Source: Argyresthia goedartella (lineage: Eukaryota; Arthropoda; Insecta; Lepidoptera; Argyresthiidae). From it: 64,000 nucleotides of DNA. The first letter of the stretch is position 1. Each line of letters begins with the position of its first letter. The notes beneath the pieces are model-generated. The model saw only the letters and a list, made by a program, of their open reading frames with translations. It was not told the origin of the DNA and searched no databases. This document shows positions 34,745 through 45,705 of this stretch, piece by piece. The position numbers were made by a program, and so were the translations under genes. Location of the stretch: NCBI GenBank assembly GCA_949825045.1, contig OX463808.1, positions 24,737,674-24,801,673 of the forward strand. Reading direction: 5' to 3'.

Positions 34745-34985
34745 AAGCACCTTAGGGGGGACTAATTCGATTGCAAGCGAGGGCGCGCGGGTATGGGACA
34801 GGAGGCCCGAGTTCTGAGGATTCCCTTAGGCGGGCGGGCGGGCCGGCAGGCGACCCGCCATCAGTATGCGAACCACGCGGCCATATACGACTCCACGTCG
34901 ACACGGCCCGCCCACTGCCAGCCGCAGCCACGCCAGCTGCAATACCGAAATTGCTACGTGGCCACAATAATCATACAGTAAAGTT
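34745..34985. other. GC-rich island, function unknown
   Basis: A patch of about 240 bp with GGGCGGGCGGGCC and CGACACGGCCCGCCCACTGC in otherwise AT-rich DNA. ORFs cross it on both strands but none has a recognisable domain or convincing splice sites. It could be an old coding insertion, a promoter or an enhancer of another transcript; I cannot choose. Confidence 0.5.
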
Positions 34986-35369
34986 AATATCGAAAATTTT
35001 CCTCTTCCATTCAACACATAAAATAAAAGCACCCACCTACTCATACAAGAAACCCATACTCGTGCCTATTTAATTACATTCCTGAAGCAAAACTGTCTAA
35101 GAGGCGAACGCGATTCACATTCCCGACACGTAAGCGTAGCTGTTAAGTTTACGATCGGAAAGTAGTACGGTTCCACATTTTATGGAGTCCTGTGTGCGGT
35201 ATCAGTATTCCGGGTATATCAATGAAATTGTATATCGTAGGTGTGACGGATAAACATAGAGATGGAGCTCGTGTAGGACTCGCTATTGTGCACGTGACAC
35301 GTGAGACCGATACAGGGATGGAGAGCTTAACCGGATTAAGGCCCGAGGTGTCTCCTGATTATGTCGCTG

Positions 35370-35485
35370 GTTGATTTATGGTGACGCGATACGGCGGAGG
35401 TGGCGCGGTGGCGCGGCTCCGTGCCCGCGCCCGCGCCCGACCTGCTTGCCTAATAGAGCGACTCGCCGGAGCGGACAATTTATAG
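35370..35485. other. Second small GC-rich island
   Basis: GGCGGAGGTGGCGCGGTGGC and GCCCGCGCCCGCGCCCGACC within AT-rich DNA; no ORF evidence. Confidence 0.5.
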
Positions 35486-35553
35486 CGGCACGATACGAAG
35501 AATCAATAGAAAAACAGTGGGAGAACATACCAAAACAACTCACAACCATATAC

Positions 35554-35813
35554 AAGGTGACATTTAATTACTGGCCATATTTTAGGGAATGATAGTACTC
35601 ATCATTATGAACAACTTTCCCCACGAAACATATGGTCGCAAATGGAAAAAAATAGTTGTCCCTCATTGCATTGACCCGATCAGCTGATTACAAGTTACTA
35701 TGGGGAATCCAATTTTTTTTTCGTTTGCGACCATATGTTTCTTGGGGAAAGTTGTCCATAATAACGGGTACTATCATTCCCTAAAATATGGTCAGCTAAT
35801 TAAATGTCACCTT
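35554..35813. mobile_element. 260-bp MITE with long inverted ends
   Basis: The two ends, each about 90 bp, are near-perfect reverse complements: AAGGTGACATTTAATTA, ATATTTTAGGGAATGATAGT, CAACTTTCCCC and ACATATGGTCGCAAA against their complements at 35727-35813. The unpaired centre is about 75 bp and does not code. Confidence 0.88.
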
Positions 35814-36249
35814 TTATAAAAAAGAAAGCGCGTGAAAAGCCAAGTCGCAGCGTGGGTCATGGTACTAGTGTCAACGAAACGGGTATCCCACCCGGCACTG
35901 AACAGCAGATGTGCAGGATCTCGATGGGCGTCTATTGAGCACGTAATATGAACCTACCTAATATCGGAAGCATTATCTTTATAATATTAAAGGCAAAATA
36001 ATAATCTTCAGTCATCTGATGTTAGTTCTCCGCGTCTACAAGGAAAATGCCGCCTCGAATATGAGCCACATTTTTCATATTACGACATTCAGCACGAATT
36101 TAATTCAGCGATATCAAAAAAAATACGAGTAAAGGGAAACGAATAAATGACTATTTAAATCGACATTATTTCTGACAAGGCAATAAAAAGTCACTTTTGA
36201 TATGAAGGAACATCAAAAGATCGTGTTATGTTTTAGGCAGGGACAGAAA
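35814..36249. other. Intron-like sequence, no recognised feature
   Basis: Nothing recognised. Confidence 0.45.
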
Positions 36250-36520
36250 ATAAATGTACCGTTTAATTGACCGAGAGAGTGGAGCTTCTCCGTCTCAGCT
36301 TTTGCAAAATTCTTTCGTATGTCTGGGTTTCAGTCCAGCTGTTCTCCTCTATAGGTCACATTTCTCAACCAATTCTCGATTTCTCAACCAATTCTCGAGA
36401 AATTTTGTGGGCAGATTCGATTTTAGGAAAATTTTCATAATGGCGGAGAATGGGGTTGGAAATGAAAAAAAAACGCTACAGCACAAAAGCCTTGTCAGGT
36501 TTTGACAAATTAGGTGTCGT
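36250..36520 (-). repeat. Family P copy (reverse) with 20-bp internal duplication
   Basis: GACCGAGAGAGTGGAGCTTC, CTGTTCTCCTCTATAGGTCA and TTCTCAACCAATTCTCGA, the last present twice in tandem (36361-36400). The related AGTTATTGGTGCGGCTAC / ACATAACCAGGTGCATTCAT follows at 36600-36650. Confidence 0.8.
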
Positions 36521-37225
36521 TGGATTGGTGAAGACCGCGAGATTGACATATGTTACGTATTTTAGTCAAAAGGTTGCATTTCAGATCGCCAAATGTAAAA
36601 AAAGTTATTGGTGCGGCTACCTTCATATTCCATGTACATAACCAGGTGCATTCATAAGTTTGTAAATTAGTAGCTTAGCTTTCCATCAATAGACTCGCGA
36701 GGTCGACAGCTCACAGAGCCACTGGTTCAATAGATTGGACATGAACTATATTACATTATGGTGTCACAAAAGCCACATAGCCATCCGTAAAGCTGTTTAG
36801 ACTGTTGCGCGTGCCTACCTATGCTCGAAAAATATTATCCTCCTTCTTTTGAAGTCGGGCAAAAAGCAATTTTTAACTAGAAAAATCTAGGACGATATAT
36901 AAATACATTCTATTTGAGCTCAGTTTTCGCGCTATAGAGTAACTGGAGGCTAGTTCCATCATCAATTAATTTATGGGTTTACAAGCAACGTTACTGCAAT
37001 ACATTAGTTAAGACCCAGGCTTACCCTGCTTGTGACAGCCGTCCAATACTAATCCGCAGTACTAATCAATAGGTTTCGTAGAGACGACCGCAATACCCGT
37101 TTCCATGTATTTCCATGTACGCTGGGTAACTTTTCAATGTAAAATATGGAGCACGTCAAGGTGGGTAGTTACATGTATTATGCAATTTTCGATATAATAT
37201 TACAAGTATAACCCAGCGCACAATG
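36521..37225. other. Intron-like sequence
   Basis: Apart from the family P tail at 36600-36650, nothing is recognised. Confidence 0.45.
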
Positions 37226-38537
37226 TGATTTATTTACTGCGTGAGTATATTATGTTAAGCAGCATGTGTTATCTGAGACGGAAATAAATTGCACGGGTTA
37301 GTCTGCTGTTCGCTTCCTCTATGAGTGAAATTCTGTGAGAAAACTAGTAGTAGCCGTTGCCTTTGACAGCGTGACAGTAACACCGTTTCTTTGGGTATGA
37401 ATATGGTCAACTATCCGATTACGAGAGGCGTTTACCCAGATCTACGATGAAGTTTATTTGAGCCCAAAAATAAAGTCACAAAAGTATATGTACTAAACGC
37501 CAAAGTCAACTCGGTATCTCGCTCTGATGCCGTCATAGCGTCCGTCCCTGTCCTACTGACGTGCCGTGGACGAAGGCGAGCGAAAGGAGGCAGCAAACAC
37601 ATTACTAGCGGGTGCCAGTTAACTTTGTAGCGTAGTTGATACAATGATAATGTTCCCGCCGAGGGGCACAGGCCTTTACCCGGATACGAGTAAGATTGAG
37701 CCATACTCCACCACGCTGGCTTAGCACGGGTCCCGGGCTAGTGGCCAACCCGATTGTCAGATGTTTTCAAGCTGCCCTATTAGGGCCTCTGACCAGCAGC
37801 CTTATGGCGTAAGTCGTCTGAGCTATGAACTTCATATAGACTTTTACGTTTGACACCTTGCACCAGCTTCATCTGTCAAATTGATTTATTTACTGCGTGA
37901 GTATATTATGTTAAGCAGCATGTGTTATCTGAGACGGAAATAAATTGCACGGGTTAGTCTGCTGTTCGCTTCCTCTATGAGTGAAATTCTGTGAGAAAAC
38001 TAGTAGTAGCCGTTGCCTTTGACAGCGTGACAGTAACACCGTTTCTTTGGGTATGAATATGGTCAACTATCCGATTACGAGAGGCGTTTACCCAGATCTA
38101 CGATGAAGTTTATTTGAGCCCAAAAATAAAGTCACAAAAGTATATGTACTAAACGCCAAAGTCAACTCGGTATCTCGCTCTGATGCCGTCATAGCGTCCG
38201 TCCCTGTCCTACTGACGTGCCGTGGACGAAGGCGAGCGAAAGGAGGCAGCAAACACATTACTAGCGGGTGCCAGTTAACTTTGTAGCGTAGTTGATACAA
38301 TGATAATGTTCCCGCCGAGGGGCACAGGCCTTTACCCGGATACGAGTAAGATTGAGCCATACTCCACCACGCTGGCTTAGCACGGGTCCCGGGCTAGTGG
38401 CCAACCCGATTGTCAGATGTTTTCAAGCTGCCCTATTAGGGCCTCTGACCAGCAGCCTTATGGCGTAAGTCGTCTGAGCTATGAACTTCATATAGACTTT
38501 TACGTTTGACACCTTGCACCAGCTTCATCTGTCAAAT
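37226..38537. repeat. 656-bp perfect tandem duplication
   Basis: 37226-37881 is repeated at 37882-38537 in direct orientation. I found no mismatch in the stretches I compared. The junctions share the bases TTG. Each unit contains a reverse copy of the SINE-like sequence described at 7581-7905 and an identical 90-residue ORF that I regard as accidental. The duplication lies 260 bp from the minisatellite at 38801. Confidence 0.95.
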
Positions 38538-38800
38538 TGGTATCACGCAAGTAGCATCATAATGGAGGCCAAACCCAAGCTCATTGAATGAAGCCTAGAA
38601 GCCTTCGGTGATATCCCGCAAGCGATGAAATTGTACATGAGCATGAGATGAACCATAAACACACGCTATGCACTTCAGAGAGTTACGCCATAAGGCTGCA
38701 GCTATACGACTACTACCACCAAGTAGCGATAGTAGCCGGGACCTAATCCGAAACAAGCCGTTGATACAAAATGCATTGTAAACGTCAAATTAGCCTCTTG

Positions 38801-39230
38801 AACACGTTGGACCACTGGGGCAGAAGGAGAAACATACCTGAACACGTTGGACCACTGGGGCAGAAGGAGAAACATACCTGAACACGTTGGACCACTGGGG
38901 CAGAAGGAGAAACATACCTGAACACGTTGGACCACTGGGGCAGAAGGAGAAACATACCTGAACACGTTGGACCACTGGGGCAGAAGGAGAAACATACCTG
39001 AATTGAACACGTTGGACCACTGGGGCAGAAGGAGAAACATACCTGAATTGAACACGTTGGACCACTGGGGCAGAAGGAGAAACATACCTGAATTGAACAC
39101 GTTGGACCACTGGGGCAGAAGGAGAAACATACCTGAATTGAACACGTTGGACCACTGGGGCAGAAGGAGAAACATACCTGAATTGAACACGTTGGACCAC
39201 TGGGGCAGAAGGAGAAACATACCTGAATTG
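38801..39230 (-). repeat. Ten-copy minisatellite carrying the exon 8 splice donor
   Basis: Ten head-to-tail units: four of 40 bp (38801-38960) and six of 45 bp (38961-39230). The longer units differ only by an added AATTG (plus strand). Apart from that I see no substitution between copies. On the minus strand each unit contains CAG|GTATGT, identical to the real donor of CadN exon 8, and TCTCCTTCTGCCCCAG, which looks like a good 3' splice site. All three minus-strand frames are open through the array, which creates long spurious reading frames. Confidence 0.97.
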
Positions 39231-39412
39231 GGTTGGTTGTCAGAGTTGGGCCGCGCCGACGGCGCCCCGTCCCTGGCCTCCACCTCGAGTGCATATGCTC
39301 CCTGCTTCTCCCTGTCGAAGACCACCTTCGTGAAGATCTCGCCAGTCTGCATGCTGATCTCGAAGAAGTCTTTACCCTCGTTGCGAGGTGAGTCCACGAT
39401 GTAGTAGTACAC
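39223..39412 (-). CDS. CadN: CadN exon 8 of window: EC repeat segment ending in a minisatellite
   Basis: A 190-nt exon with acceptor CACCTCAACAG and donor GTATGT. It reads VYYYIVDSPRNEGKDFFEI, TGEIFTKVVFDREKQGAYAL, EVEARDGAPSARPNSDNQ, then PNS and the first base of a split codon (phase 1). It joins exon 7 as NNQ-VYYY, as in Drosophila. The last 8 bases of the exon and its donor fall in copy ten of a 430-bp tandem array (38801-39230), so nine further identical donor motifs lie downstream. Read-through into the array stays open in frame and would add the 15-residue unit GMFLLLPQWSNVFNS repeatedly. The next exon is not in the window. Confidence 0.93.
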
Positions 39413-39884
39413 CTGTTGAGGTGAAAGAGGTAAGACAAACGTAACACGTAAACGTGGTTCTGTGAGAACAGTATTGGCCTCGCGAGCCCTTCAGCAAACA
39501 TACATACTTAAACATATTGTCAGAACTGACGGACAAAAGGTTTTATTATATTGCGATACAAGTTTATTTTGCGCAACAATTTAACGAAGACAATTTAACA
39601 ATTAACAATTTAATCCAATTATAAATATAATTTCAGGTGCTTGAATTTTCCTATTACTATGCAGGCTTTTGAGCAAAATAGGGGTGGACTGGGGTATAAG
39701 TTTTGGCTACTAATCGAATTTCCTTGGTCCCAAGAGGTCAAATCTGGTGTCAACGGGAGACGGAGAGAACTGCGTAGTCTGATTAAGTATAAATTTTCCG
39801 AAATAAAATCATAATTGAAATCCGCTATAACGAATACAGCTACAGCAAACTTCCCCCCCCCATTTTCCCCCTAGACTCCCCCAT

Positions 39885-40235
39885 CACACCCCCGACCCCT
39901 TGAAGTTTATCGGACGAACAACTGGAATTATTATAAATAAAATAACCCGACTGCATTTTCTTTCAATACCACATACAAACTTAAGAATGCACCTGGTCAG
40001 GTACATGGAGTAGGAAAGTAGCCGCACCAATAACTTTTTAACGCCATTAGTCCCCCATTTAAAAAAATCTAAAAACTGATTCGTCAAAAAAACTGTATAT
40101 AATCGAACCTGCTCACAAAATTCCACGAGAATCGGTTGAGAAATGCGACCTGTAGGCGAGAACAGACAGAAACGCTGAAGAACACGTGCATTTTTGGCCA
40201 ATCCCGAAACTGTACGCTTCGTTCGCTCGGTCAAT
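39885..40235 (+). repeat. Family P, longest copy
   Basis: CGACCCCTTGAAGTTTATCG, TACCACATACAAACTTAAGA, AGCCGCACCAATAACTTTTT, CGAACCTGCTCACAAAATTC, GACCTGTAGGCGAGAACAG and CTTCGTTCGCTCGGTCAATA. This copy best shows the family's full length of about 340 bp. Confidence 0.88.
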
Positions 40236-40285
40236 AACTACATTTAAATAATGTACACATTAATGGTACCTTAACATAACTTTTT

Positions 40286-42455
40286 CACACCTTTCATTCG
40301 GAAAAGTAAGTTTTGCTCCACAACGAGAGGGAGCAAAATGCTACTTTTCTGTTCAAGCTACTTTTTTAATTTATTCATTGGCATGCAGCTTTTACGCAAT
40401 GTGCCAATTGAACACAGATTAAAATAATAGAATGTAATTATGAAATTACATTACAATCGACAACGATGACGTAGTCGATTAAAAACGAACATGTTTCAAG
40501 TTTTGACTTTAACAACGTTATATGAAAATTTATGAATTTTTCGTAATATTAAAAAAATGTCACCATAAATTATATGTTTTACTGAAATCAAAACTATCGA
40601 TGACTGTTATTGTGATATAATGACTATTGATATGCGAAACCATTGTAATAATCGATTCGATTATTTTTACACATTAGTAAAAGTATACATTTTAGGCTTG
40701 TGTTTAAACGATTACCAAAAACGCACCTATTTTACTACCAATAAATTAGAAATGACTGCCAGAATGGATAAAAATTGTGTTTGGATAAATGATCACCAAA
40801 CTTCATTTTATGTTTTTTGTACTTAAGTTTATGTTTTAAGTAGTTTTTGTTGTTCTTACATGTTCAACCTAACACGAAGGATAAAAAGGTGAATGGCAAA
40901 AGGGGGTGAGCGAAGCGAAGCCCCTTTACCCTTCACCTTTTTTAAGCTACCGCAGTATTTAGCCCTGATATTTTTTGCAACTTTTAGTGTTCATTTATCC
41001 ATTTTGGGTAGGAAAAAAATATTTTGGTGATCATTATATTTGTTTCCAATATTTTATCTGTGGTGACCTTTCCCTAATACTTCACAAACCGCCATTATAA
41101 AAAAAATTGTTTACGTTGTTTGATTTCTGAAGTGGTGAAAGTATAATTACAAGTATATTTTTTTTGTTAGAGCATTTAATTGAAATTTTCCTCATAGTTG
41201 GTGTGAAAAGCTGTATGTGTCACTAATATTTTCGTCATGGCCGTAAACGCTTGAATCCTTCGTTACACTTAGGAATCTAACTTAGAATTCCTCGCTACGC
41301 TCAGTATTCTATCGTAGAATCCTTCCCTTCACTCTGGATTCAATGTACCGCCCTCGCCGTAAATACATAACTTTGCTCCCTTGTGACACAAATAACTATT
41401 GCACACCTTTCATTCGGAAAAATAAGTTTTGCTCCACGACGAGAGGGAGCAAAATGCTACTTTTCTGTTCAAGGTACTTTTTTAATTTATTCATTGGCAT
41501 GAAGCATTTACGCAATTTACCTATTGAACACAGATTAAAATAATCGAATGTAATTATGAAATTACATTACCATCGACTACGATGACGTAGTTGATTAAAA
41601 AAGAACATGTTTCAAGTTTTAACTTTCACAATGTTATATCAAAATTTATGAATTTTTCGTAATATTAAAAAAATGTCACAATAAATTATTTGTTTTACTG
41701 AAATCAAAACTATCGATGACTGTTATTGTGATATAATGAATATTGACATCCGAAAGCATTGTAATATTCGATTCGATTATTTTTACACATTAGTAAAAGT
41801 ACACAGGAATATTTTATCTGTGGTGAGCTTTCCCTTATCCATCACAATCCACCATTATAAAAAAAAAGTTTTTTTACGTTGTTCGATTACTGTAAAAGTG
41901 GTGAAATTATAATTCAAAGTATAGTTATTTAATTTTTTAGAGCATTTAATTAAAATTTTCCTCATAGTCGGTGTGAAAAGTTGAATGTGTCACTCAGGAG
42001 CAAAATTATTTTCGTCATGGGCGTTAACGCTTGAATCCTTCGTTACGCTCAGGATTCTAACTTAGAATCCTGAGCGCACCTTCACTCTGGATTCAATGTA
42101 CTGCCCTCGCCGTAAATACATCATTTTGCTCCCTTGTGACACAAATAACTATTTCACGCTTTTCATTCGGAAAAGTAAGTTTTGCTCCACGACGAGAGGG
42201 ACCAAAATGCTACTTTTCTGTTCAAGCTACTTTTTTAATTGGCATGTAGCATTTACGCAATGTGCCAATTGAACACAGATCTTAATAAAATAATCGATTG
42301 TAATTTCATCGTAGTCGATTAAAGACGAACATGTTTCAAGTTTAAAATTTAACCACGTTATAATAAAATTTATGAATTTTTCGTCATATTTAAAAAAAAT
42401 GTAACAATAAATTATATATTTTACTGAAATCAAAACTATCGATGATTGTTATTGT
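40286..42455 (+). repeat. Three-copy tandem array, unit about 753 bp
   Basis: Copies start at 40286, 41402 and 42155 (CACACCTTTCATTCGGAAAA). All three include GCTCCACAACGAGAGGGAGC or close variants, TGGCATGCAGC/GAAGC/GTAGC, CAATTGAACACAGAT, ACATGTTTCAAGTTT and AACTATCGATGA. Copy 1 is longer because of the block at 40685-41047; copy 3 is incomplete. The units are diverged by several per cent, so the array is not recent. Confidence 0.88.
40685..41047 (-). mobile_element. Family R insertion inside array copy 1
   Basis: Copy 2 of the array reads AGTAAAAGTACACAGGAATA at the corresponding place (41793-41812), so the 363 bp here are an insertion. Its content is the reverse of the family R core (GGGGTGAGCGAAGCGAAGCC at 40904-40923 in the reverse setting, GATCACCAAACTTCATTTTA). 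Confidence 0.85.
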
Positions 42456-43604
42456 GTTAATTATCAATTATTGTTTATTTGGTTAAAAGCTAGAATATCA
42501 TTTCATTCCAGTCGTCTTTCACAAAAGAGAACATTTTTCTACTCTACTACTGAAACTAGATAGAAATCGCAGGCGCATCGAAACTAAAAACTACTCATGC
42601 CTTCTGAGTAACGATTTCCAGGAATCACATTTGAACCACAGAACCAAATACCTATATACCATTGGTTACTGTTCATATAAGTTAGATGCTACGGAGCGAT
42701 AACCACCAAAATACATGAGAGCCGTCTCATGTATTTTGTTAATTCCGTAGCATCCCGACTAGTCAAAGGGTTGTTTACTGTACAGTCGTTTTAACCCTTT
42801 CTACCTTTGTTAGCATAAGCTATTCGAATGCCAATCAATACCGGCTCTACAGACGGTTGAGCAAACATACATACATTGATATAGTAGATACTGAGTTCTA
42901 TCTAATGTGGTCATTCAAATCCAGCGCGGCTTTATTCGACTGTACTTCTGCATACAGTTTAGGCATGGAATCTACGGTATAAGTAATTAACTTGCGACGG
43001 ACAATAAGGGTATCCAATAATTTGTTTAAGTACATCTTACTTTACACTCCACAAAATAATCAATGGATCAAACCTCTTGATCAGTGTTCCATATGTGAGT
43101 GTGTTGTGATGTTAAAGCAAAGCTTATTCTATAATGTAATACTAATCTCGGGTGTACTTGCGCTCTGATACCGGGAACTCGACTTTGTTGCACCAATTTC
43201 CTAGCGGATTACCTAAATCCCCTTGTTCTGCCAGTGGAATAGACATCTTGCGGCACGAAGCACATGTTTTGTTACTGTGCGTATAATGGTAGTAGATATG
43301 AGGTTACCTGAATGTGCCAGATAGGAAACTACGTGTACATTATCTTGTCTATAAATTACACAATTACATCATTACTATTTCAATCAATTATTTCAATTAA
43401 TAACTGCAAGTGATTCCTGGTGCTTACGCCAACTTGTTTGTTCAGAACAAAGTACAATATCCACTTCAATAATTATATCTGTATGAGACGCCTCCAAGCT
43501 ACTTACGCGAATTTGTTTTGTATTAAAGTACCATTTCAACTCTCGTATTTAGGGATATACATTTTAAATAAGTGTAGTGGGCATGTTTGGTGCTGGCATT
43601 TCTT
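42456..43604. other. Intron-like sequence with one compound hairpin
   Basis: A hairpin at 42685-42754 has outer arms GATGCTACGGA / TCCGTAGCATC and inner arms AAAATACATGAGA / TCTCATGTATTTT around a 4-nt loop. Nothing else recognised. Confidence 0.6.
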
Positions 43605-43790
43605 GGGGCGGGTTTTTTTTTAATTATTATTATTAGCCTACATCATCCCACTGCTGGGCAAAGGCCTCTCTTCCCCTCCTCCACTCCACACGCCCCTGGG
43701 CTACCTCCCACCAGTTGTTGTCTCCAACGCTTCCTGGGTCGACCACGTACCCTTTTCGCGTTTGGGATCCAGATAGTTGTTAGTGGTGGG
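43605..43790 (+). repeat. Dispersed repeat (CCCACTGCTGGGCAAAGGCC)
   Basis: CATCCCACTGCTGGGCAAAG, GCCTCTCTTCCCCTCCTCC and CCACCAGTTGTTGTCTCCAA; a sequence I recognise as a common insect dispersed repeat, often found near LINE 3' regions. Single copy here. Confidence 0.6.
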
Positions 43791-43821
43791 TTATTATTAT
43801 AGATGTTTATTTTTGTCTTTG

Positions 43822-43874
43822 CCGCCAAACGCTTCGCCATAACTAAACTATAGTTATGGCGAAGCGTTTGGCGG
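43822..43874. repeat. Perfect 24-bp hairpin with AACTA loop
   Basis: Arms 43822-43845 and 43851-43874 (CCGCCAAACGCTTCGCCATA...) are perfect reverse complements around a 5-nt loop AACTA. Confidence 0.95.
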
Positions 43875-45705
43875 ATTTATGTCATTATATTTTATAGTAT
43901 TTCAATGTTTAATGTGTTATTTTTAATACAAGAAAATGTTAAGAGGCAAATAGCTAAAATATTCCCAGTCAGTTTTTATACACACGGTATTTTAAATTAG
44001 TTATACTCTTACGAAGCAGTTAATAAAATCGGAAACCTCCAAAAGTCGGACAAAGACCCCAACAACATTTTAAAGGCAGTTTCATACAACAAAAATAACT
44101 TTCGTTTTAATTATTCACTTCGATACAAAGCGGCCTGGGACGGAATTTTCACCAGGGCCAGCGAAAATTGCATTTTTACTCCCAGGACGCAATCGAGACA
44201 ATTATAGGCAGTGAAAATTGACGGCGCTGCAAGTTCGTTACAAAAATACATTCCCAACAAATCGTGTTACCTTCCCGTTGATACATGCTGTGCTATCAGA
44301 CTAAAAGTATCATTGTCCGTTTTATTGTAGCCGCTGCATTATTTAGATTCGTTTCACGAAATACGCGGAAATCATCCTTTGCTTGATTATTCCACAACGC
44401 GCAATACTATTTTTGTAGAATAATCAAAACATTTTCAGTTGCTGGTTTCGGACTCGAATACAGTTCGGATTTTTAATAAAATTCCGTTTTTCTTTTAGTA
44501 ATATATTTTTGTTGATTAGTCCGCTTTTTCCTTTGTTGTTCTTATTTTAGTTGTTGTTAGTATGTATAGGAAGGTTTTTTTTTTTACTGCAACAACTCCC
44601 TAATATATATTCGTATATAAGTAATCGTATTTGTTGAGTAGGTAATGTAAGTACAAGTATAAAACATTAATCTTCAGAGCCAAGAGTCGTAAAACTAATT
44701 AAAAGTTAAGGGCAACTGAGTAGGCAAAGCTTTCAATTATTAGTTTTACATACGGCGGCGGCGCCTTTGTCAGGAAATCAGTGCGCGTTTACAAATGGAA
44801 TTGGGCAGACCATTAATGAAAATCTCTCTGATCCCAAAGTTATACATTACTTATAATATGGAACGACTAATCGGGCCCACAGAGACAGAATCTCTATGAA
44901 TGTAAATATGCATTCATAAAATACTTTCCTTTACTGCTTCTTATCAGCTAGTATTTTACATTATTGTACGTTTAGTTTGCTGAAAAATTTGTTTCCTTTT
45001 TCACACGAGTCGGGATCAACAAGGTACAAAATTTGACGATTCCTGACTTGAGTTAAAAATAGATTTGTAGGTAGTAAATACACAAGGACATAGATCTATA
45101 TTTATATGTCTGTGAAGTCGCTATTTCAGTCGCACGATACAGGCATATTAGATAGAAGCATATTATCTGTCATTGTGTGTCAGGCAGGATTCAGTCCTAC
45201 ATATAAATGTGTTTGTATTATCTAAAGGTTTAGTAGATTTTCCGACATCAATATACCACGCGTACGTTGTCAGCCTCCCGGATCACGGATAAACTAAACA
45301 GATTAGCGACGATGCCTCGGTCATGCCCGAACTAATTTTATCCAATTTATCCACCATCCACGCCTACCCCAGCTCTGCTTGGCCCATTATCCGGTTTTTG
45401 TTCGTCGGACATCCACTTTATTAGTACGTAAAAACGACACGTGAATAGGATACGGGTGTGATAGATTGAATTACTCTAACCTTGGCTTAGGAGTGGGCAT
45501 GTGAAGTTTCTTATTTTAATTAAGTTTTAGGAGTAGATTGAGTAAATAGAAATAAACAAAGAGTTAAAGCAGTTATTTGGACGTTACTTATCAGTTATAG
45601 AAAACAGGCATAACGTCTTCAGAAGCATACAATTTATAATGCTTTCTCAAATAGACCGCAATTATTGTAGTAAAAGTAATTTAAAAAAAAATGTCTTATC
45701 TATTC
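43875..45705. other. Intron-like sequence, no recognised feature
   Basis: AT-rich, with a weak stem at about 44382-44425 (GATTATTCCACAA / TTGTAGAATAATC). Nothing else recognised. Confidence 0.45.

Noticed and set aside
37432..38360. Two identical 90-residue minus-strand ORFs as a duplicated gene
   Set aside because: The identity comes from the 656-bp tandem duplication, and the start of the frame is SINE-like sequence; no family resemblance.
38801..39230. CRISPR-like regular array
   Set aside because: Units are contiguous with no unique spacers, and the context is a eukaryotic intron; it is a minisatellite.
38702..39501. Three overlapping long minus-strand reading frames of 136-238 residues with repeated motifs
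   Set aside because: They arise because the minisatellite has no stop codon in any frame. Only the first 190 nt (39412-39223) is CadN exon.
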